A DNA stretch of 64,000 nt from Bacillus_BA fengqiuensis (lineage in GTDB: Bacteria > Bacillota > Bacilli > Bacillales > Bacillaceae_H), in the NCBI GenBank assembly GCA_030813035.1, contig JAUSTV010000005.1. The stretch is one strand, 5' to 3'. The number at the start of each line of letters is the position of its first letter. Positions within the stretch are counted from its first letter, which is position 1. The translations under genes and the position numbers were made by a program. The notes under the pieces are model-generated. The model saw nothing but the letters and a program-made list of their open reading frames with translations, did no database searches and was not told the DNA's origin. This document shows, piece after piece, positions 16,407-25,212 of the stretch.

Positions 16407-17759
16407 TTAAAAGATTGAATATAAAACAACGGCTAACAATAACGCAATCATCGGAATGACGACTGATAGAACAAAAATATGCTTATACGTTCTCTTATGC
16501 GTTTCATTACATACGGCACGAATGGTTGTGACGATATAACCGTTATGTGGAAGAGAATCTAAACCACCAGATGCCAGTGCCGATATACGATGCATGGCTC
16601 CTGGATCGAGGCCTTTAGCCATATAGATTGGAGCTAAAATCGGCAATGCGATACCAAGTCCTCCAGATGCAGAACCTGTGATCCCGCAAATAACCGTAAC
16701 ACCAATGGCCAAGCCAAGGAACTCAGGTCCCGGAATCCTTAAGAGACCGTCTACTGCTACTTGGAACGCCGGAACCGTTTTAGCGACTGATCCGAAACCG
16801 ACTACCGCACATGTATTGGCAACCGCAACAAGAGCATCTTGCGACCCATTTGCAAGCGCTCCCCAAAACTTGCGGATGAATTTAGCGTTTAATATCCAGC
16901 AAAGGGCAATCCCAAGCATCAAAGACGCTAAACCTGCTGCTGTAGGATCGATAAACTTAGATAAAATATTTAAAAGGACAATAACGCTAGCCAATGGAAG
17001 AATGGCAAACAATACATTCGGTAATGGACGATTCGCCATTCCTTGACGCGCTTCCATTGTTGCGGCGACTTCATGAGCTGCTTCATCTGGAACGGCGGCA
17101 GAGCCGTCAGCTTTTGGCGGCAACGAAAACACTTCTCCATTTGCTTTTGCTTTCTCGACGACACGACTTAAATAAAGAGCTCCCGAAATCGCAATCAATA
17201 CCCCGATAAGGATTCCAATCCATCCTCCCGCTGCAGGAGTTGTATTAAAGAACTGAGTCGGGATGATATTTTGAATTTCAGGTGAATACGGCGATGTCAT
17301 CGTAAAGGCAACGGACCCAAATACCATGGCAGGCGGGATAAATCGATGCGGTGTATTGGATTGCCGGAATAGCGAAACCGCAATCGGATATACGGAAAAA
17401 CCGACGACGAATAAACTAACTCCCCCAAATGTCATAATGGCACAAGCCGCTACAACCGCAAGTACTGCATGTTTTGCTCCAAATTTATTTTTGACCCAGT
17501 TCGCAATGGAATCGGCGCAGCCTGTATCTTCCATCACTTTACCGAATATGGCTCCCGCTAAAAAGATCAGAAACCAGCTGGAAAAATACCCGGTGAATCC
17601 TTCCATGTAATTCTTCATTAACGCTTCTTGCAAGTTCAGTCCCCCAGCTAGTGTTAACACTACTGAACTGGCAATCGCAGCGATAATAATGTTGATACCC
17701 CTCATCGTCATGTATATAAGCAATGCTAATGAACCGATTAATCCAACCATCCCCAACAT
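16407..17759 (-). CDS. GntP-family organic acid permease
   Basis: A 450-aa polytopic membrane protein with 11-12 hydrophobic segments. Motifs such as FGGVSLFVVGFSVYPIAV, GITGSASGGLGIALP and ASGGLDSLPHNGYIVT are typical of the GntP family branch that includes Bacillus YxjC, a proposed 3-hydroxybutyrate permease. Its 15-bp spacing from the iron ADH gene and 48 bp from the dehydrogenase place it firmly in the operon, where it should import the hydroxy-acid substrate by proton symport. It is clearly distinct from the gluconate permease at 42542 in this window. Confidence 0.83.
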   Translation of the reverse strand: MLGMVGLIGSLALLIYMTMRGINIIIAAIASSVVLTLAGGLNLQEALMKNYMEGFTGYFSSWFLIFLAGAIFGKVMEDTGCADSIANWVKNKFGAKHAVLAVVAACAIMTFGGVSLFVVGFSVYPIAVSLFRQSNTPHRFIPPAMVFGSVAFTMTSPYSPEIQNIIPTQFFNTTPAAGGWIGILIGVLIAISGALYLSRVVEKAKANGEVFSLPPKADGSAAVPDEAAHEVAATMEARQGMANRPLPNVLFAILPLASVIVLLNILSKFIDPTAAGLASLMLGIALCWILNAKFIRKFWGALANGSQDALVAVANTCAVVGFGSVAKTVPAFQVAVDGLLRIPGPEFLGLAIGVTVICGITGSASGGLGIALPILAPIYMAKGLDPGAMHRISALASGGLDSLPHNGYIVTTIRAVCNETHKRTYKHIFVLSVVIPMIALLLAVVLYSIF

Positions 17760-17773
17760 AGGTTTTACCCCTT

Positions 17774-18976
17774 TCAGCCCATAAACGAATTTTCTGTTTT
17801 TTTGCTAAAATCGTATTCATAACATACTTGATAAAGCTGAACAATCTCTTCATGAGTGGGAACTCTCGGGTTGTTTCCAGGGCTGCCGCTTGCGATAGCA
17901 TCCGTGGCCATCTTGGATAACACTTTTTCAAATGTCTCTCTATCGATTCCCCATGTTTTCATATTCGGTATTTTCAAGTCTAGACATAACCTTTTAATTT
18001 CTTTTACTGTTTCTTCTACTACTTCCTCGTCCGGAAGATCCCTTAAATCAGGCTTCACCAAGCGTCCAATGACCGCCAAACGATTCTGCGCCTCTCCCTT
18101 TGTAAATTCAAGAACTGCCGGAAGCAGCATCGCATTGGAAATTCCATGAGGAACATGGAACATTGCACCAATCGGGCGGGACATGCCATGCACTAATGTA
18201 ACAGAAGCATTGGAGAAAGCCATGCCTGCCAACATCGATCCTAGCGCCATTTTATCCCTTGCCTCGATGTCTCCGCCATCTTCATAAGCCTTTCGGATAT
18301 TTTCTACAATGAGCTCAATGGCTTTTAAAGCTATTGTGTCCGTCACTGGTTGTGAGCGTTTTGAAATAAAGGCTTCGATTGCATGGCATAAAGCGTCCAC
18401 TCCCGTTGCCGCAGTCACATTCTGAGGACAAGAAAGCGTAAGCATCGGATCAACGATTGCTGCGACAGGCATCAGTTCAGGCTGTTTGAGCATCATCTTA
18501 ATATCATGTTTCGTATCGGTAATAACCGTTACCGCAGTCACTTCAGATCCTGTCCCTGCAGTAGTTGGAGCGGCGATAAGCGGAAGGGGCTTTTTATCAA
18601 ATACTTTTTTACCGCCATAATAGTCTCGAATATGTCCGCCATTTGTCACAAGCACCGCCACCGCTTTAGCCGTATCAATGCAGCTGCCGCCGCCGACTGC
18701 TACAACGACATCGCAAGCTTCTTCCCGGCAAATGGCAAGGGCTTCGTCTACATGGACATCTGTCGGTTCAGAATCCACTCCTAAATATGTAGCGTATGGA
18801 ATATTTTCTTCTTGCAAATACTTTTCGCACAAACTTACATTTCCGATTTTCTCCATAATCGGATCACTAATAATGAGTACCTTTTGTCCCAAATCTTTTG
18901 CCAACTTCCCGATTTCAGCAAAAGAATCTTTCCCGTACAAAATGTTGTTTGGCATGAGCAATTGATGAAAACCCAT
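17774..18976 (-). CDS. iron-containing alcohol dehydrogenase
   Basis: A 400-aa group III (Fe-dependent) alcohol dehydrogenase. The NAD motif GGGSCIDTAKA is near residue 95, APTTAGTGSEVT near 140, and the metal ligands are in DALCHAIEAF and LVHGMSRPIGAMFHVPHG. The family includes 1,3-propanediol, 4-hydroxybutyrate and lactaldehyde dehydrogenases. ATG 18976 is chosen because AGGGGG is immediately against the alternative ATG at 18985. It is the first gene after a sigma-54 promoter at 19033-19049. In context it probably oxidises a terminal hydroxyl of an imported hydroxy acid to a semialdehyde for the MMSDH-like enzyme. Confidence 0.85.
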   Translation of the reverse strand: MGFHQLLMPNNILYGKDSFAEIGKLAKDLGQKVLIISDPIMEKIGNVSLCEKYLQEENIPYATYLGVDSEPTDVHVDEALAICREEACDVVVAVGGGSCIDTAKAVAVLVTNGGHIRDYYGGKKVFDKKPLPLIAAPTTAGTGSEVTAVTVITDTKHDIKMMLKQPELMPVAAIVDPMLTLSCPQNVTAATGVDALCHAIEAFISKRSQPVTDTIALKAIELIVENIRKAYEDGGDIEARDKMALGSMLAGMAFSNASVTLVHGMSRPIGAMFHVPHGISNAMLLPAVLEFTKGEAQNRLAVIGRLVKPDLRDLPDEEVVEETVKEIKRLCLDLKIPNMKTWGIDRETFEKVLSKMATDAIASGSPGNNPRVPTHEEIVQLYQVCYEYDFSKKTENSFMG

Positions 18977-19032
18977 CTCTAACATCCCCCTTTGTTCATA
19001 AACTCATTTCATCCCCCTCACCCATTTACTAT

Positions 19033-19049
19033 TGCAATTCCCGTGCCAA
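19033..19049 (-). promoter_or_regulatory. sigma-54 (-24/-12) promoter
   Basis: The minus strand reads TTGGCAC, 5 bases, TTGCA, which matches the sigma-54 consensus at every conserved position. It lies 57 bp upstream of the iron ADH start codon, and a sigma-54 enhancer-binding protein is encoded next door. Confidence 0.88.
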
Positions 19050-19099
19050 CTTCATTTTTGTAAACGATTTCAATATTTTTGACTATTTCGAGTTTTTAT

Positions 19100-19133
19100 A
19101 AGTGTCGGACAGACAGACATTTACCAGACACTT
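19100..19133. promoter_or_regulatory. candidate upstream activating site
   Basis: AAGTGTC and GACACTT flank a core with repeated GACA units (GGACAGACAGACA). It lies 50-85 bp upstream of the sigma-54 promoter, the normal distance for binding of an enhancer-binding protein. Binding by the neighbouring regulator is inferred. Confidence 0.55.
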
Positions 19134-19230
19134 TTGTACATTTATCCCACAAATACAAAACACATTATTTTTTATCCATTCACTTCATAACTCGACACAT
19201 CTTCATTCAATCGAGAGGCATCATAATCGG

Positions 19231-19362
19231 TGGACTAGACAACTTGAATTTCCCCTCAAAGGTTCACCTATGCGGATGGCGCCAACCCCGCAAGGGGGGT
19301 GTCAGTCGCTTAGGTCTAGAAAATTTGGCATGGCCGTTCTTTGGTCATGTCGAATTTTCTAA
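19231..19362 (+). other. compact structured element, possible RNA
   Basis: In the plus-strand sense the element can fold as nested helices: CTAGA (19235) with TCTAG (19315), CCTA/GCG (19267-19274) with CGC/TAGG (19307-19314), GGCGCC (19278) with GGTGTC (19298), and CCCC-GCAA-GGGG closed by a GNRA tetraloop. A second hairpin at 19318-19360 has an 18-bp stem whose only deviations are G-U pairs, and only in the plus-strand RNA. This points to selection on a plus-strand RNA, or to an IS605-type relic. No known family matched from memory. Confidence 0.4.
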
Positions 19363-19376
19363 ATCGATCTATATAA

Positions 19377-21182
19377 TTAAACTAATTCATATTTTTTCAT
19401 TTTTTCATAGAGAGTAGAACGATGAATCCCTAACTTTCGAGCAACAGCCGCCTTATTTCCCCGCTCCTCAATTAACGCTCTTTGAATAGCCGTTTTTTCT
19501 TCGTTGGCAATCACATCCCTCCAATTGCTTTGCCCATTAACTTTTTTCTCTCCACCTCCATTTTCCGAGTTTTCCGTCATTTTTGGTTGCATTTCTCTAT
19601 AACCGAGAAATACTTCAGGTAAATGCCCCCTCTTTACAATAGGACCATCAACGAGCCCCAGGAGCATTTCCAATGTATTGACCAGTTCTCTTATGTTTCC
19701 CGGCCAAGAATAATCCATAAAAGCATCCATCGCTTCTTTTGTAAATTCTTTTTTTTCAATTTGAAACTTCCGGCAGATTCTTTCCATATGATACGACGTT
19801 AAATACGGGATATCACTCTTTCTTTCCCGTAAAGAAGGAATGTGAATGCGAATGATATTAAGCCTAAAAAACAGGTCTTCTCTAAATTGTCCTTTCTTTA
19901 CCATGTCTTCTAAGTTTTTATTCGTAGCAGCAATGATTCTCACGTCGACCTCCGTTTGCTTTAAGCCTCCTACTCTTTCCACCACTCTCTCTTCTAAAAC
20001 TCTTAAAATCTTCGCTTGCATATAAAGGGGCATGTCCCCGATTTCATCCAAAAACAAGGTTCCTTGATGAGCTAATTCAACCTTTCCAATCTTTCCGCCT
20101 TTTTTAGCTCCTGTAAAAGATCCCTCCTCATACCCGAATAATTCCGCCTCCAACAAATGATCTGGAATCGCCGCACAGTTCACGCTTACGAAATTCCCCT
20201 TGTTATAAAGACTCGCTCCATGAATCGATTTTGAGAAAACTTCCTTTCCCGTTCCGCTTTCTCCTGTAATCAAAACCGTGCTCGGTACCCGGGATGCCTT
20301 GGAGGCTAACCGTTTTATTTTTAATATTTCAGGACTCCTCCCTACGATGCCGTCAAATGTAAATTCATTGACACGGGGAGAGGGCTCGGGAGTTGCCAAG
20401 GGACCTTTCGTATCAACCGTTCGCGACAGATCCTGGATTCTGTTAAGAATATGATAAATTTCAGAAACCCCTTGAAAAATGAGCATCCCTATAGCACCTA
20501 CCACTTTTCCATCACGCCAAATGGGGATACGATGGACGATCATGTCTTGTCCCATTATATTCTGGATATAGCCTCTTTCCGGAATGCCGGTTTCAACCGT
20601 TACATGCAAATTTGTATTTTCGATGATTTCGGTCACATGTTTTCCGATGACTTCTTCTCGTGTAACCCCGATAAACTGGCTGTATGCTTTATTGAAATCA
20701 CGGATAATTCCCATCGAATCAATCACGACAACCCCCTCGTATGCTGTATCCAATACGATTTTCAATGTTTCAAGCATATGGCTTGCTTCCTCGAACTCTT
20801 CTTTTATTTCACCCACTCGCTTAGCGAGCGCTTTCATTTTGTCTTCGATTGTTAATATCCCTGCCAGTCTCTTCTCCCTGTCTATAACAGGTACAAAGCC
20901 AGAAGAAAAATCATCTTCAATCTCTTCTATATTTGAAGCTGCCGAAATACCCAAATGACGCCTCTTCATAATTGTTCTTATTTTTGTTTCTAGTACTGTA
21001 TGATTAATTAAACCATTTATTATTTCATCCTTTGACATAATACCTGTCAGCCGTCCTGACGTATTTACAACAGGCAGGGCATGTAAGGAACTGCCGGAAA
21101 GCACCAATATCGCTTCTGCTAAGGTTTGGTCCTCCGATAGCATTATCGGATTTTTCGTCATCCAATCCTCTACTAATAACAT
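19377..21182 (-). CDS. sigma-54 enhancer-binding activator (CBS-PAS-AAA-Fis)
   Basis: A 601-aa activator. Two CBS domains cover about residues 1-125, a PAS domain about 145-250, an AAA+ ATPase about 285-510 (Walker A GESGTGKE, the sigma-54 contact loop as GSFTGAKKG, Walker B LFLDEIGD, R-finger region FREDLFFRLN), and a Fis-type helix-turn-helix ends the protein (NKAAVARKLGIHRSTLYEKMK). The GAFTGA loop has Ser in place of the first Ala, a tolerated variant. It sits just upstream of the sigma-54 promoter operon on the same strand and almost certainly drives it, sensing a metabolite through PAS and perhaps nucleotide through CBS. A cre-like site lies just upstream of its start. Confidence 0.92.
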   Translation of the reverse strand: MLLVEDWMTKNPIMLSEDQTLAEAILVLSGSSLHALPVVNTSGRLTGIMSKDEIINGLINHTVLETKIRTIMKRRHLGISAASNIEEIEDDFSSGFVPVIDREKRLAGILTIEDKMKALAKRVGEIKEEFEEASHMLETLKIVLDTAYEGVVVIDSMGIIRDFNKAYSQFIGVTREEVIGKHVTEIIENTNLHVTVETGIPERGYIQNIMGQDMIVHRIPIWRDGKVVGAIGMLIFQGVSEIYHILNRIQDLSRTVDTKGPLATPEPSPRVNEFTFDGIVGRSPEILKIKRLASKASRVPSTVLITGESGTGKEVFSKSIHGASLYNKGNFVSVNCAAIPDHLLEAELFGYEEGSFTGAKKGGKIGKVELAHQGTLFLDEIGDMPLYMQAKILRVLEERVVERVGGLKQTEVDVRIIAATNKNLEDMVKKGQFREDLFFRLNIIRIHIPSLRERKSDIPYLTSYHMERICRKFQIEKKEFTKEAMDAFMDYSWPGNIRELVNTLEMLLGLVDGPIVKRGHLPEVFLGYREMQPKMTENSENGGGEKKVNGQSNWRDVIANEEKTAIQRALIEERGNKAAVARKLGIHRSTLYEKMKKYELV

Positions 21183-21231
21183 TCTTCTACCTCCTTACAA
21201 TGCAAGTGATTAGCCTTCCCCGATAAGGCAA

Positions 21232-21245
21232 GGCAAGCGCTTGCA
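21232..21245. promoter_or_regulatory. cre (CcpA) site
   Basis: GGCAAGCGCTTGCA fits the palindromic catabolite-responsive element (core AAGCGCTT). It lies about 50 bp upstream of the enhancer-binding protein gene, so glucose repression of the activator is expected. Confidence 0.6.
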
Positions 21246-21253
21246 AAAAATAT

Positions 21254-21292
21254 AATCAGCTCAACTCCCATTGGATGGAAGTTTCCTTTATT
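21254..21292 (-). repeat. dispersed intergenic repeat, copy B
   Basis: The minus strand carries ATAAAGGAAACTTCCATC as in the other copies, but the second part (the GGG...GCCC hairpin) is degenerate. It lies upstream of the enhancer-binding protein gene. Confidence 0.6.
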
Positions 21293-21458
21293 GTACCATT
21301 ACATGGACTTTAATAGACTAATAGGTTAAATGAAGTTTTTTCCTTTTTTAGGGATTTGATTGTCGCTTGACTTTCTTCAACAATGAAAAACATCATCGAG
21401 ACCTCAAGCTGAATGGATTCTCCATGACTATTCATTGCAAAAAGGCTGACTGGAAGGC

Positions 21459-21837
21459 ATGTTTTTTAACCAGACTATAATTAGAAGAGATGACTACCTG
21501 TACGAAGTGATAGATGAATTGGACATTGATACCAACTTTGTGTTTGTAAAATTGCGCGGGAAGAACGAGGGAAAACCTATGACGTATGGAGACGTAGAAG
21601 CCCTTTTCAAGCGGTTGCGGAAGAAAACAGGAATTGATGTTCACCCTCACCTGTTCCGTCACACACACGCAACGATGTTCTACCAAAAAAACGAGAGATA
21701 TTAAGCAGGTGCAGGAGCGCTTGGGTCATTCGCAAATCCAGACAACGATGAACTTGTATCTTCATCCTTTAGACGAAGACATCCGCAAGGATTGGGAAAA
21801 GGCACAGGGCGCATTTGATATACAGAAACAGCACTGA
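21459..21837 (+). pseudogene. tyrosine recombinase C-terminal fragment, frameshifted (Tn554 TnpA-like)
   Basis: Two overlapping frames together give the catalytic end of a phage-integrase-type recombinase: HPHLFRHTHATMFYQK (HxxR motif) in one frame, then RDIKQVQERLGHSQIQTT and the Tyr in NLYLHP in the other. The frames join at a run of seven A's near 21686-21692, so a single-base change broke the gene. The N-terminal two thirds, including the first catalytic Arg, are missing. A second recombinase gene starts right behind it, the arrangement of the Tn554 tnpA-tnpB pair. This copy is certainly inactive. Confidence 0.8.
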
Positions 21838-21850
21838 AAGGTGGGAGAGA

Positions 21851-22879
21851 ATGAAACAGAAACAACAAACAAATATAGGAGAATTAGGGTTTCATGAACG
21901 ATTGCAGCAAGAGTTATCAACCTATCCTGCTAAAACAATTCACATAGATGGCTCTGTTACCATAGAGCAAGTGAATAATCCTTATTTCTTAATTAACGAT
22001 AAATGGAATATTAACTTTTTAGGTGAGATTAAGCAGTTCGAAGAAAATGTAGCAACCTATAAATACTCTAGCAAAAATGTTACTTTCCGATTCATAAATC
22101 CTAAGGTTAATTTAGAAGTAAAATATGTATACTATCAACGATTGTTTAATGATTATTGGACGATAAACAGTATTTTTGGAGCGCAAAGTCCCCTAAAAAG
22201 AATGACTGAGTTCTTAAACCAGAAATATCCTACACTATCATCGTTATTAGATTTAAAGATTGATAAAGTAGAGAGAGAATATTTATTTTGGCTAAATGAA
22301 TACTCCAGAAATAATTTAAAAAGAAAGGATACACATCCTGAAAGGTATGTATTAAAGGCATTAAATATTGTAGGAAAGTTTCTTGAAGATATTCAACGGT
22401 ACGAATACGACATCGCTCCAGAAACTCATGTGCGATTATTACTCTTTCCAGAGGATAAACCGAAGTTAAGAAAAAAGTCGATTGATCAAATCGACTATAT
22501 CCCTGACTATGTGTTAGAACAACTTTTTACTCATATTAATGATTTACCCAAAGATGTCATTCCTGTCGTTTGGGTTGCATTTAAAACAGGACTACGCATT
22601 TCAGATGTATTAGGATTGACCACCGATCGCTTAATAAAGTTAAACGGTAAATACTCGATTATGACTGATATTGAAAAAACGTATGTACAGGGACACCGAA
22701 TTCCCATTGACGAAGAATTAGCAAATCTCCTTGCGGTCCTTATTCAGCGAGCAAAAGAAAATAGCAATCAAGACAATAATCCCGAAGGGTTCATTTTTAT
22801 TCGTTATCGTGGTTCTCGTAAAGGAAAACCATTCGGTCAAAGTCAGGTCCTTAAACGCTTTTCTATGGTTACATGTTAA
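21851..22879 (+). pseudogene. second tyrosine recombinase, truncated (Tn554 TnpB-like)
   Basis: A 342-aa reading frame from ATG 21851, preceded by AAAGGTGGGAG. Residues near 250 have the integrase motif FKTGLRISDVLGLT with the first catalytic Arg, and the frame runs on to GKPFGQSQVLKRF. It then ends within five residues, before the expected H-x-x-R box and Tyr, so the catalytic end is lost. Full-length TnpB-type proteins are over 600 aa. With the preceding fragment it represents a decayed Tn554-like cassette. I could not define the element's ends. Confidence 0.72.
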
Positions 22880-23025
22880 CAAAGATAAAGAGTGCACCAT
22901 ATCAATGTTTTGAAACGGATACTATATATAAGCGCCCGTTTGTTTAAAAAGGTGATTCTTTTATTGATGGCGAATATTACTTACAATGATGATACAACCC
23001 TTTTATAGAGAAAGGAGCAAAGAAG

Positions 23026-23583
23026 ATGGATAAAACGGCATTAATACTAGTTGATATTCAAAATGATTATTTTCCAGGAGGTAAAATGACACTCCATGAA
23101 ACAGAGAAAGCTGCGAAAAATGCACGGGTAATCTTAGAGTATTTTCGTGAAAACAATCTCCCACTTTTTCACATTCAACACATTTTCAAAGATAACCAAG
23201 CACCATTTTTCGTATCCGGCACAGAAGGAGTTCATATTCATCGAAGTGTTGCACCATTAGAAAGCGAAATTGTGATTGAAAAGCATTTCCCGAACAGTTT
23301 TCTACATACTTCTTTAGAAGCTGAATTAAAAAGTATAGGTATCGAACATGTGATCATCGTTGGCATGATGAGCCATATGTGCATAGATGCAACAAGTCGT
23401 GCAGCTGTTGACCTTGGCTTCAGTTGTACGGTCATTGAGGATGCATGTACATGCCCTGATCTCACCTTTAACAATAAGACCATTGAGGCAGAAAATGTCC
23501 ATTACGCATTTATGGCAGCGCTTGGAAGCTTATATGCAACTATCGAGACAACCGATGCTTTTCTTGTTAAAGTAACCAATTAA
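23026..23583 (+). CDS. isochorismatase-family cysteine hydrolase
   Basis: A 185-aa hydrolase of the isochorismatase-like superfamily. The triad is complete: Asp10 in LVDIQNDYF, Lys86 in EKHFPNSF, and Cys119 in SHMCIDAT, preceded by the cis-peptide region VGMM. The family includes nicotinamidase, N-carbamoylsarcosine amidase and ureidoacrylate hydrolases. The sequence lacks the longer metal-binding loop of true nicotinamidases, so the substrate remains open. A good GAAAGGAG precedes the ATG. It lies right behind the recombinase wreckage and may have come with that insertion, or simply flank it. Confidence 0.85.
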   Translation: MDKTALILVDIQNDYFPGGKMTLHETEKAAKNARVILEYFRENNLPLFHIQHIFKDNQAPFFVSGTEGVHIHRSVAPLESEIVIEKHFPNSFLHTSLEAELKSIGIEHVIIVGMMSHMCIDATSRAAVDLGFSCTVIEDACTCPDLTFNNKTIEAENVHYAFMAALGSLYATIETTDAFLVKVTN

Positions 23584-23690
23584 ACACCATTTTTGTTTAT
23601 ACCAAAAGCCTCACTTATCATAATTGAAGCAGGGTAAATTCGTTTGAAGTCAATTCCTTATTAGGTGTAAAGGTAAATCTTCCGCAATAG

Positions 23691-23728
23691 GGCGCCATTC
23701 TGGAGGAATGGGCGCTCATTTTACATTT
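23691..23728 (+). terminator. terminator of the isochorismatase-family gene
   Basis: GGCGCCATTC pairs with GAATGGGCGCT with one bulged base, followed by CATTTTACATTTT. Confidence 0.7.
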
Positions 23729-23820
23729 TAGGGCCATTTAATGAAGTAAGAGGTTACCCACTTTTTTTATAAAATAGCTCGGTCTCTAGAAGACGAAAAC
23801 GTTGATTCACCAAATTATGA

Positions 23821-23860
23821 AAAGAAGCCCTTTGGAATAAATTCCGAAGGGCTTCTTTTC
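23821..23860. terminator. bidirectional terminator
   Basis: AAAAGAAGCCCTT and AAGGGCTTCTTTT form a long stem; the loop contains a further GGAA/TTCC pair. It serves the DJ-1/PfpI gene on the minus strand. Confidence 0.8.
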
Positions 23861-23889
23861 CAAACAAGATATTACTTTAAATCTAAGAA

Positions 23890-24408
23890 CTAACTTAAAG
23901 CTTCAACCAGGCTCTTTCCAAATTCTTTCGCCCCATCCGGTCCATCGCCTGTAATAACATCATTATGTGCTACGACATGTTGTTCAACATATTCTACGTT
24001 ATGAGCTTTTAATTCGTTCTTTTGTACGTCAACTGGGTAGCATGTTGCTTGACGGCCAGTAAGTAAACCTGTTTTAGCTATCGTTACAGCTCCGGCACAG
24101 ATTCCTGTTACAAGAACATTTTGTTCATGAGCTTGTTTCAAGTAGTTTAGTAACTCTTGATTTCCCCATAAATGATCGTTAGTTCCAGATCCCCCAATGA
24201 CAGCAAGAGCATCATAATCAGTGGCTGTAACCTCAGAGAAGATCACTTCAGCGTTTGTCTTTCCTTGATAGTCACCTGTAATTTCACCTGTTTTAGTGCT
24301 TGCAATGGTTACTTCGATCCCTGCATTTTCTAACGCTTCTTTAGGTTGAAATAATTCATCTTCATTAAATCTTTCTGGTGGTATAATTAATAAAGCTTTT
24401 TTACTCAT
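23890..24408 (-). CDS. DJ-1/PfpI-family protein
   Basis: A 172-aa class I glutamine amidotransferase-like protein of the DJ-1/PfpI superfamily. The nucleophile elbow is TGICAGAVTIA with the reactive Cys near residue 105, preceded by DALAVIGGSG; LTGRQATCYP follows. Members include glyoxalases/deglycases and stress proteins such as YraA and YfkM. It is divergent from an HxlR-family regulator gene, with 145 bp between, so the regulator probably controls it in response to electrophiles or aldehydes, as seen for other HxlR proteins in Bacillus. That link is inferred. Confidence 0.85.
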   Translation of the reverse strand: MSKKALLIIPPERFNEDELFQPKEALENAGIEVTIASTKTGEITGDYQGKTNAEVIFSEVTATDYDALAVIGGSGTNDHLWGNQELLNYLKQAHEQNVLVTGICAGAVTIAKTGLLTGRQATCYPVDVQKNELKAHNVEYVEQHVVAHNDVITGDGPDGAKEFGKSLVEALS

Positions 24409-24510
24409 AATTGTTTTTGCCTCCTAAAATAGATAAAGATTTGTCTTTAAGACTAACTTCATTCTACTTACGTTTTTCCACATTGTGAAGAATGCACTTT
24501 TTTGTGCGGA

Positions 24511-24527
24511 GGTTACCAAAAGGTTAC
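24511..24527 (+). promoter_or_regulatory. possible HxlR-type direct repeat
   Basis: GGTTAC occurs twice with an 11-bp period (24511 and 24522), between the divergent DJ-1/PfpI and HxlR genes. The half-site GTTAC is shared with the palindrome in front of the MFS gene (7947-7966). A regulator site is plausible but unproven. Confidence 0.35.
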
Positions 24528-24553
24528 TTATTATATGAAAGGGAGTTAGCTCG

Positions 24554-24943
24554 ATGTCGGATAAATTAAGAGAAGAAATCAAAGAGAGAATATTAAATCA
24601 TGATTATCATTGTGAAAAAGAGCTTACCTTATCGATTATTAGTGGGAAATGGAAAGTTGTTATTTTGTGGCATTTAGGTGTAGAAGGGCCGCATCGCTTC
24701 AGTGAACTTCAAAGACTTTTTCCAAAAATATCTCATAAGATATTAACAAACCAATTACGTGAACTGATAGAAGATGGAATTGTTCATAGAGAGGTATATC
24801 CAGAAGTTCCTCCGAAAGTCGAATATTCAATGACTGAACTTGGGATGACGTTATTACCAATCGTTGAGATGATGTATGAATGGGGAAAAAAACGAATAGA
24901 GCAAATTAAACAAGAAAATAATTTTTTTGAAGAAGAAAAATAA
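24554..24943 (+). CDS. HxlR-family transcriptional regulator
   Basis: A 129-aa winged-helix protein of the HxlR family. The core ISGKWKVVILWHLGVEGPHRFSEL, then KILTNQLRELIEDGIVHREVY and a wing VEYSMTELG, is characteristic. A Cys lies near residue 20 (HCEKEL), at the position where redox-sensing HxlR proteins such as YodB and HypR carry their sensor Cys. It is divergent from a DJ-1/PfpI gene and likely represses it. GGGAG lies before the ATG. It may also act on the palindrome upstream of the MFS pump. Confidence 0.85.
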   Translation: MSDKLREEIKERILNHDYHCEKELTLSIISGKWKVVILWHLGVEGPHRFSELQRLFPKISHKILTNQLRELIEDGIVHREVYPEVPPKVEYSMTELGMTLLPIVEMMYEWGKKRIEQIKQENNFFEEEK

Positions 24944-25108
24944 CAAGATCGTTTTGGTAAATAAATTTCCTGTGCTGTCAGTAAAAGTTATAATAAATCA
25001 TCTATAAAATTGGCTGGAAATTTAGGATTCAGAAATCCTGTAAAATATTTGTACAAATACATCTATTTCTTTATTCCAGAAAAGGGCGCTTTAGTCGAAC
25101 AAGAAGTT

Positions 25109-25152
25109 AAAGGGTGATACATATTAGACATGTCTAATATGTATCACCCTTT
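25109..25152. terminator. perfect 44-bp palindrome, bidirectional terminator
   Basis: AAAGGGTGATACATATTAGA and its exact complement meet at CA/TG with no extra loop base, with T- and A-rich flanks. It lies between the converging HxlR and liaR genes. Confidence 0.75.
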
Positions 25153-25212
25153 ATTTTTTATGACTTTTTACAATTTAGGTCTTGATAATTTTTGACCTTC
25201 CAGTCAGCCTTT

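Noticed and set aside
19079..19417. 112-aa plus-strand open frame next to the sigma-54 promoter
   Set aside because: It crosses the promoter-enhancer region and a folded element, has no ribosome site, and its composition is not gene-like; the structure explanation is better.
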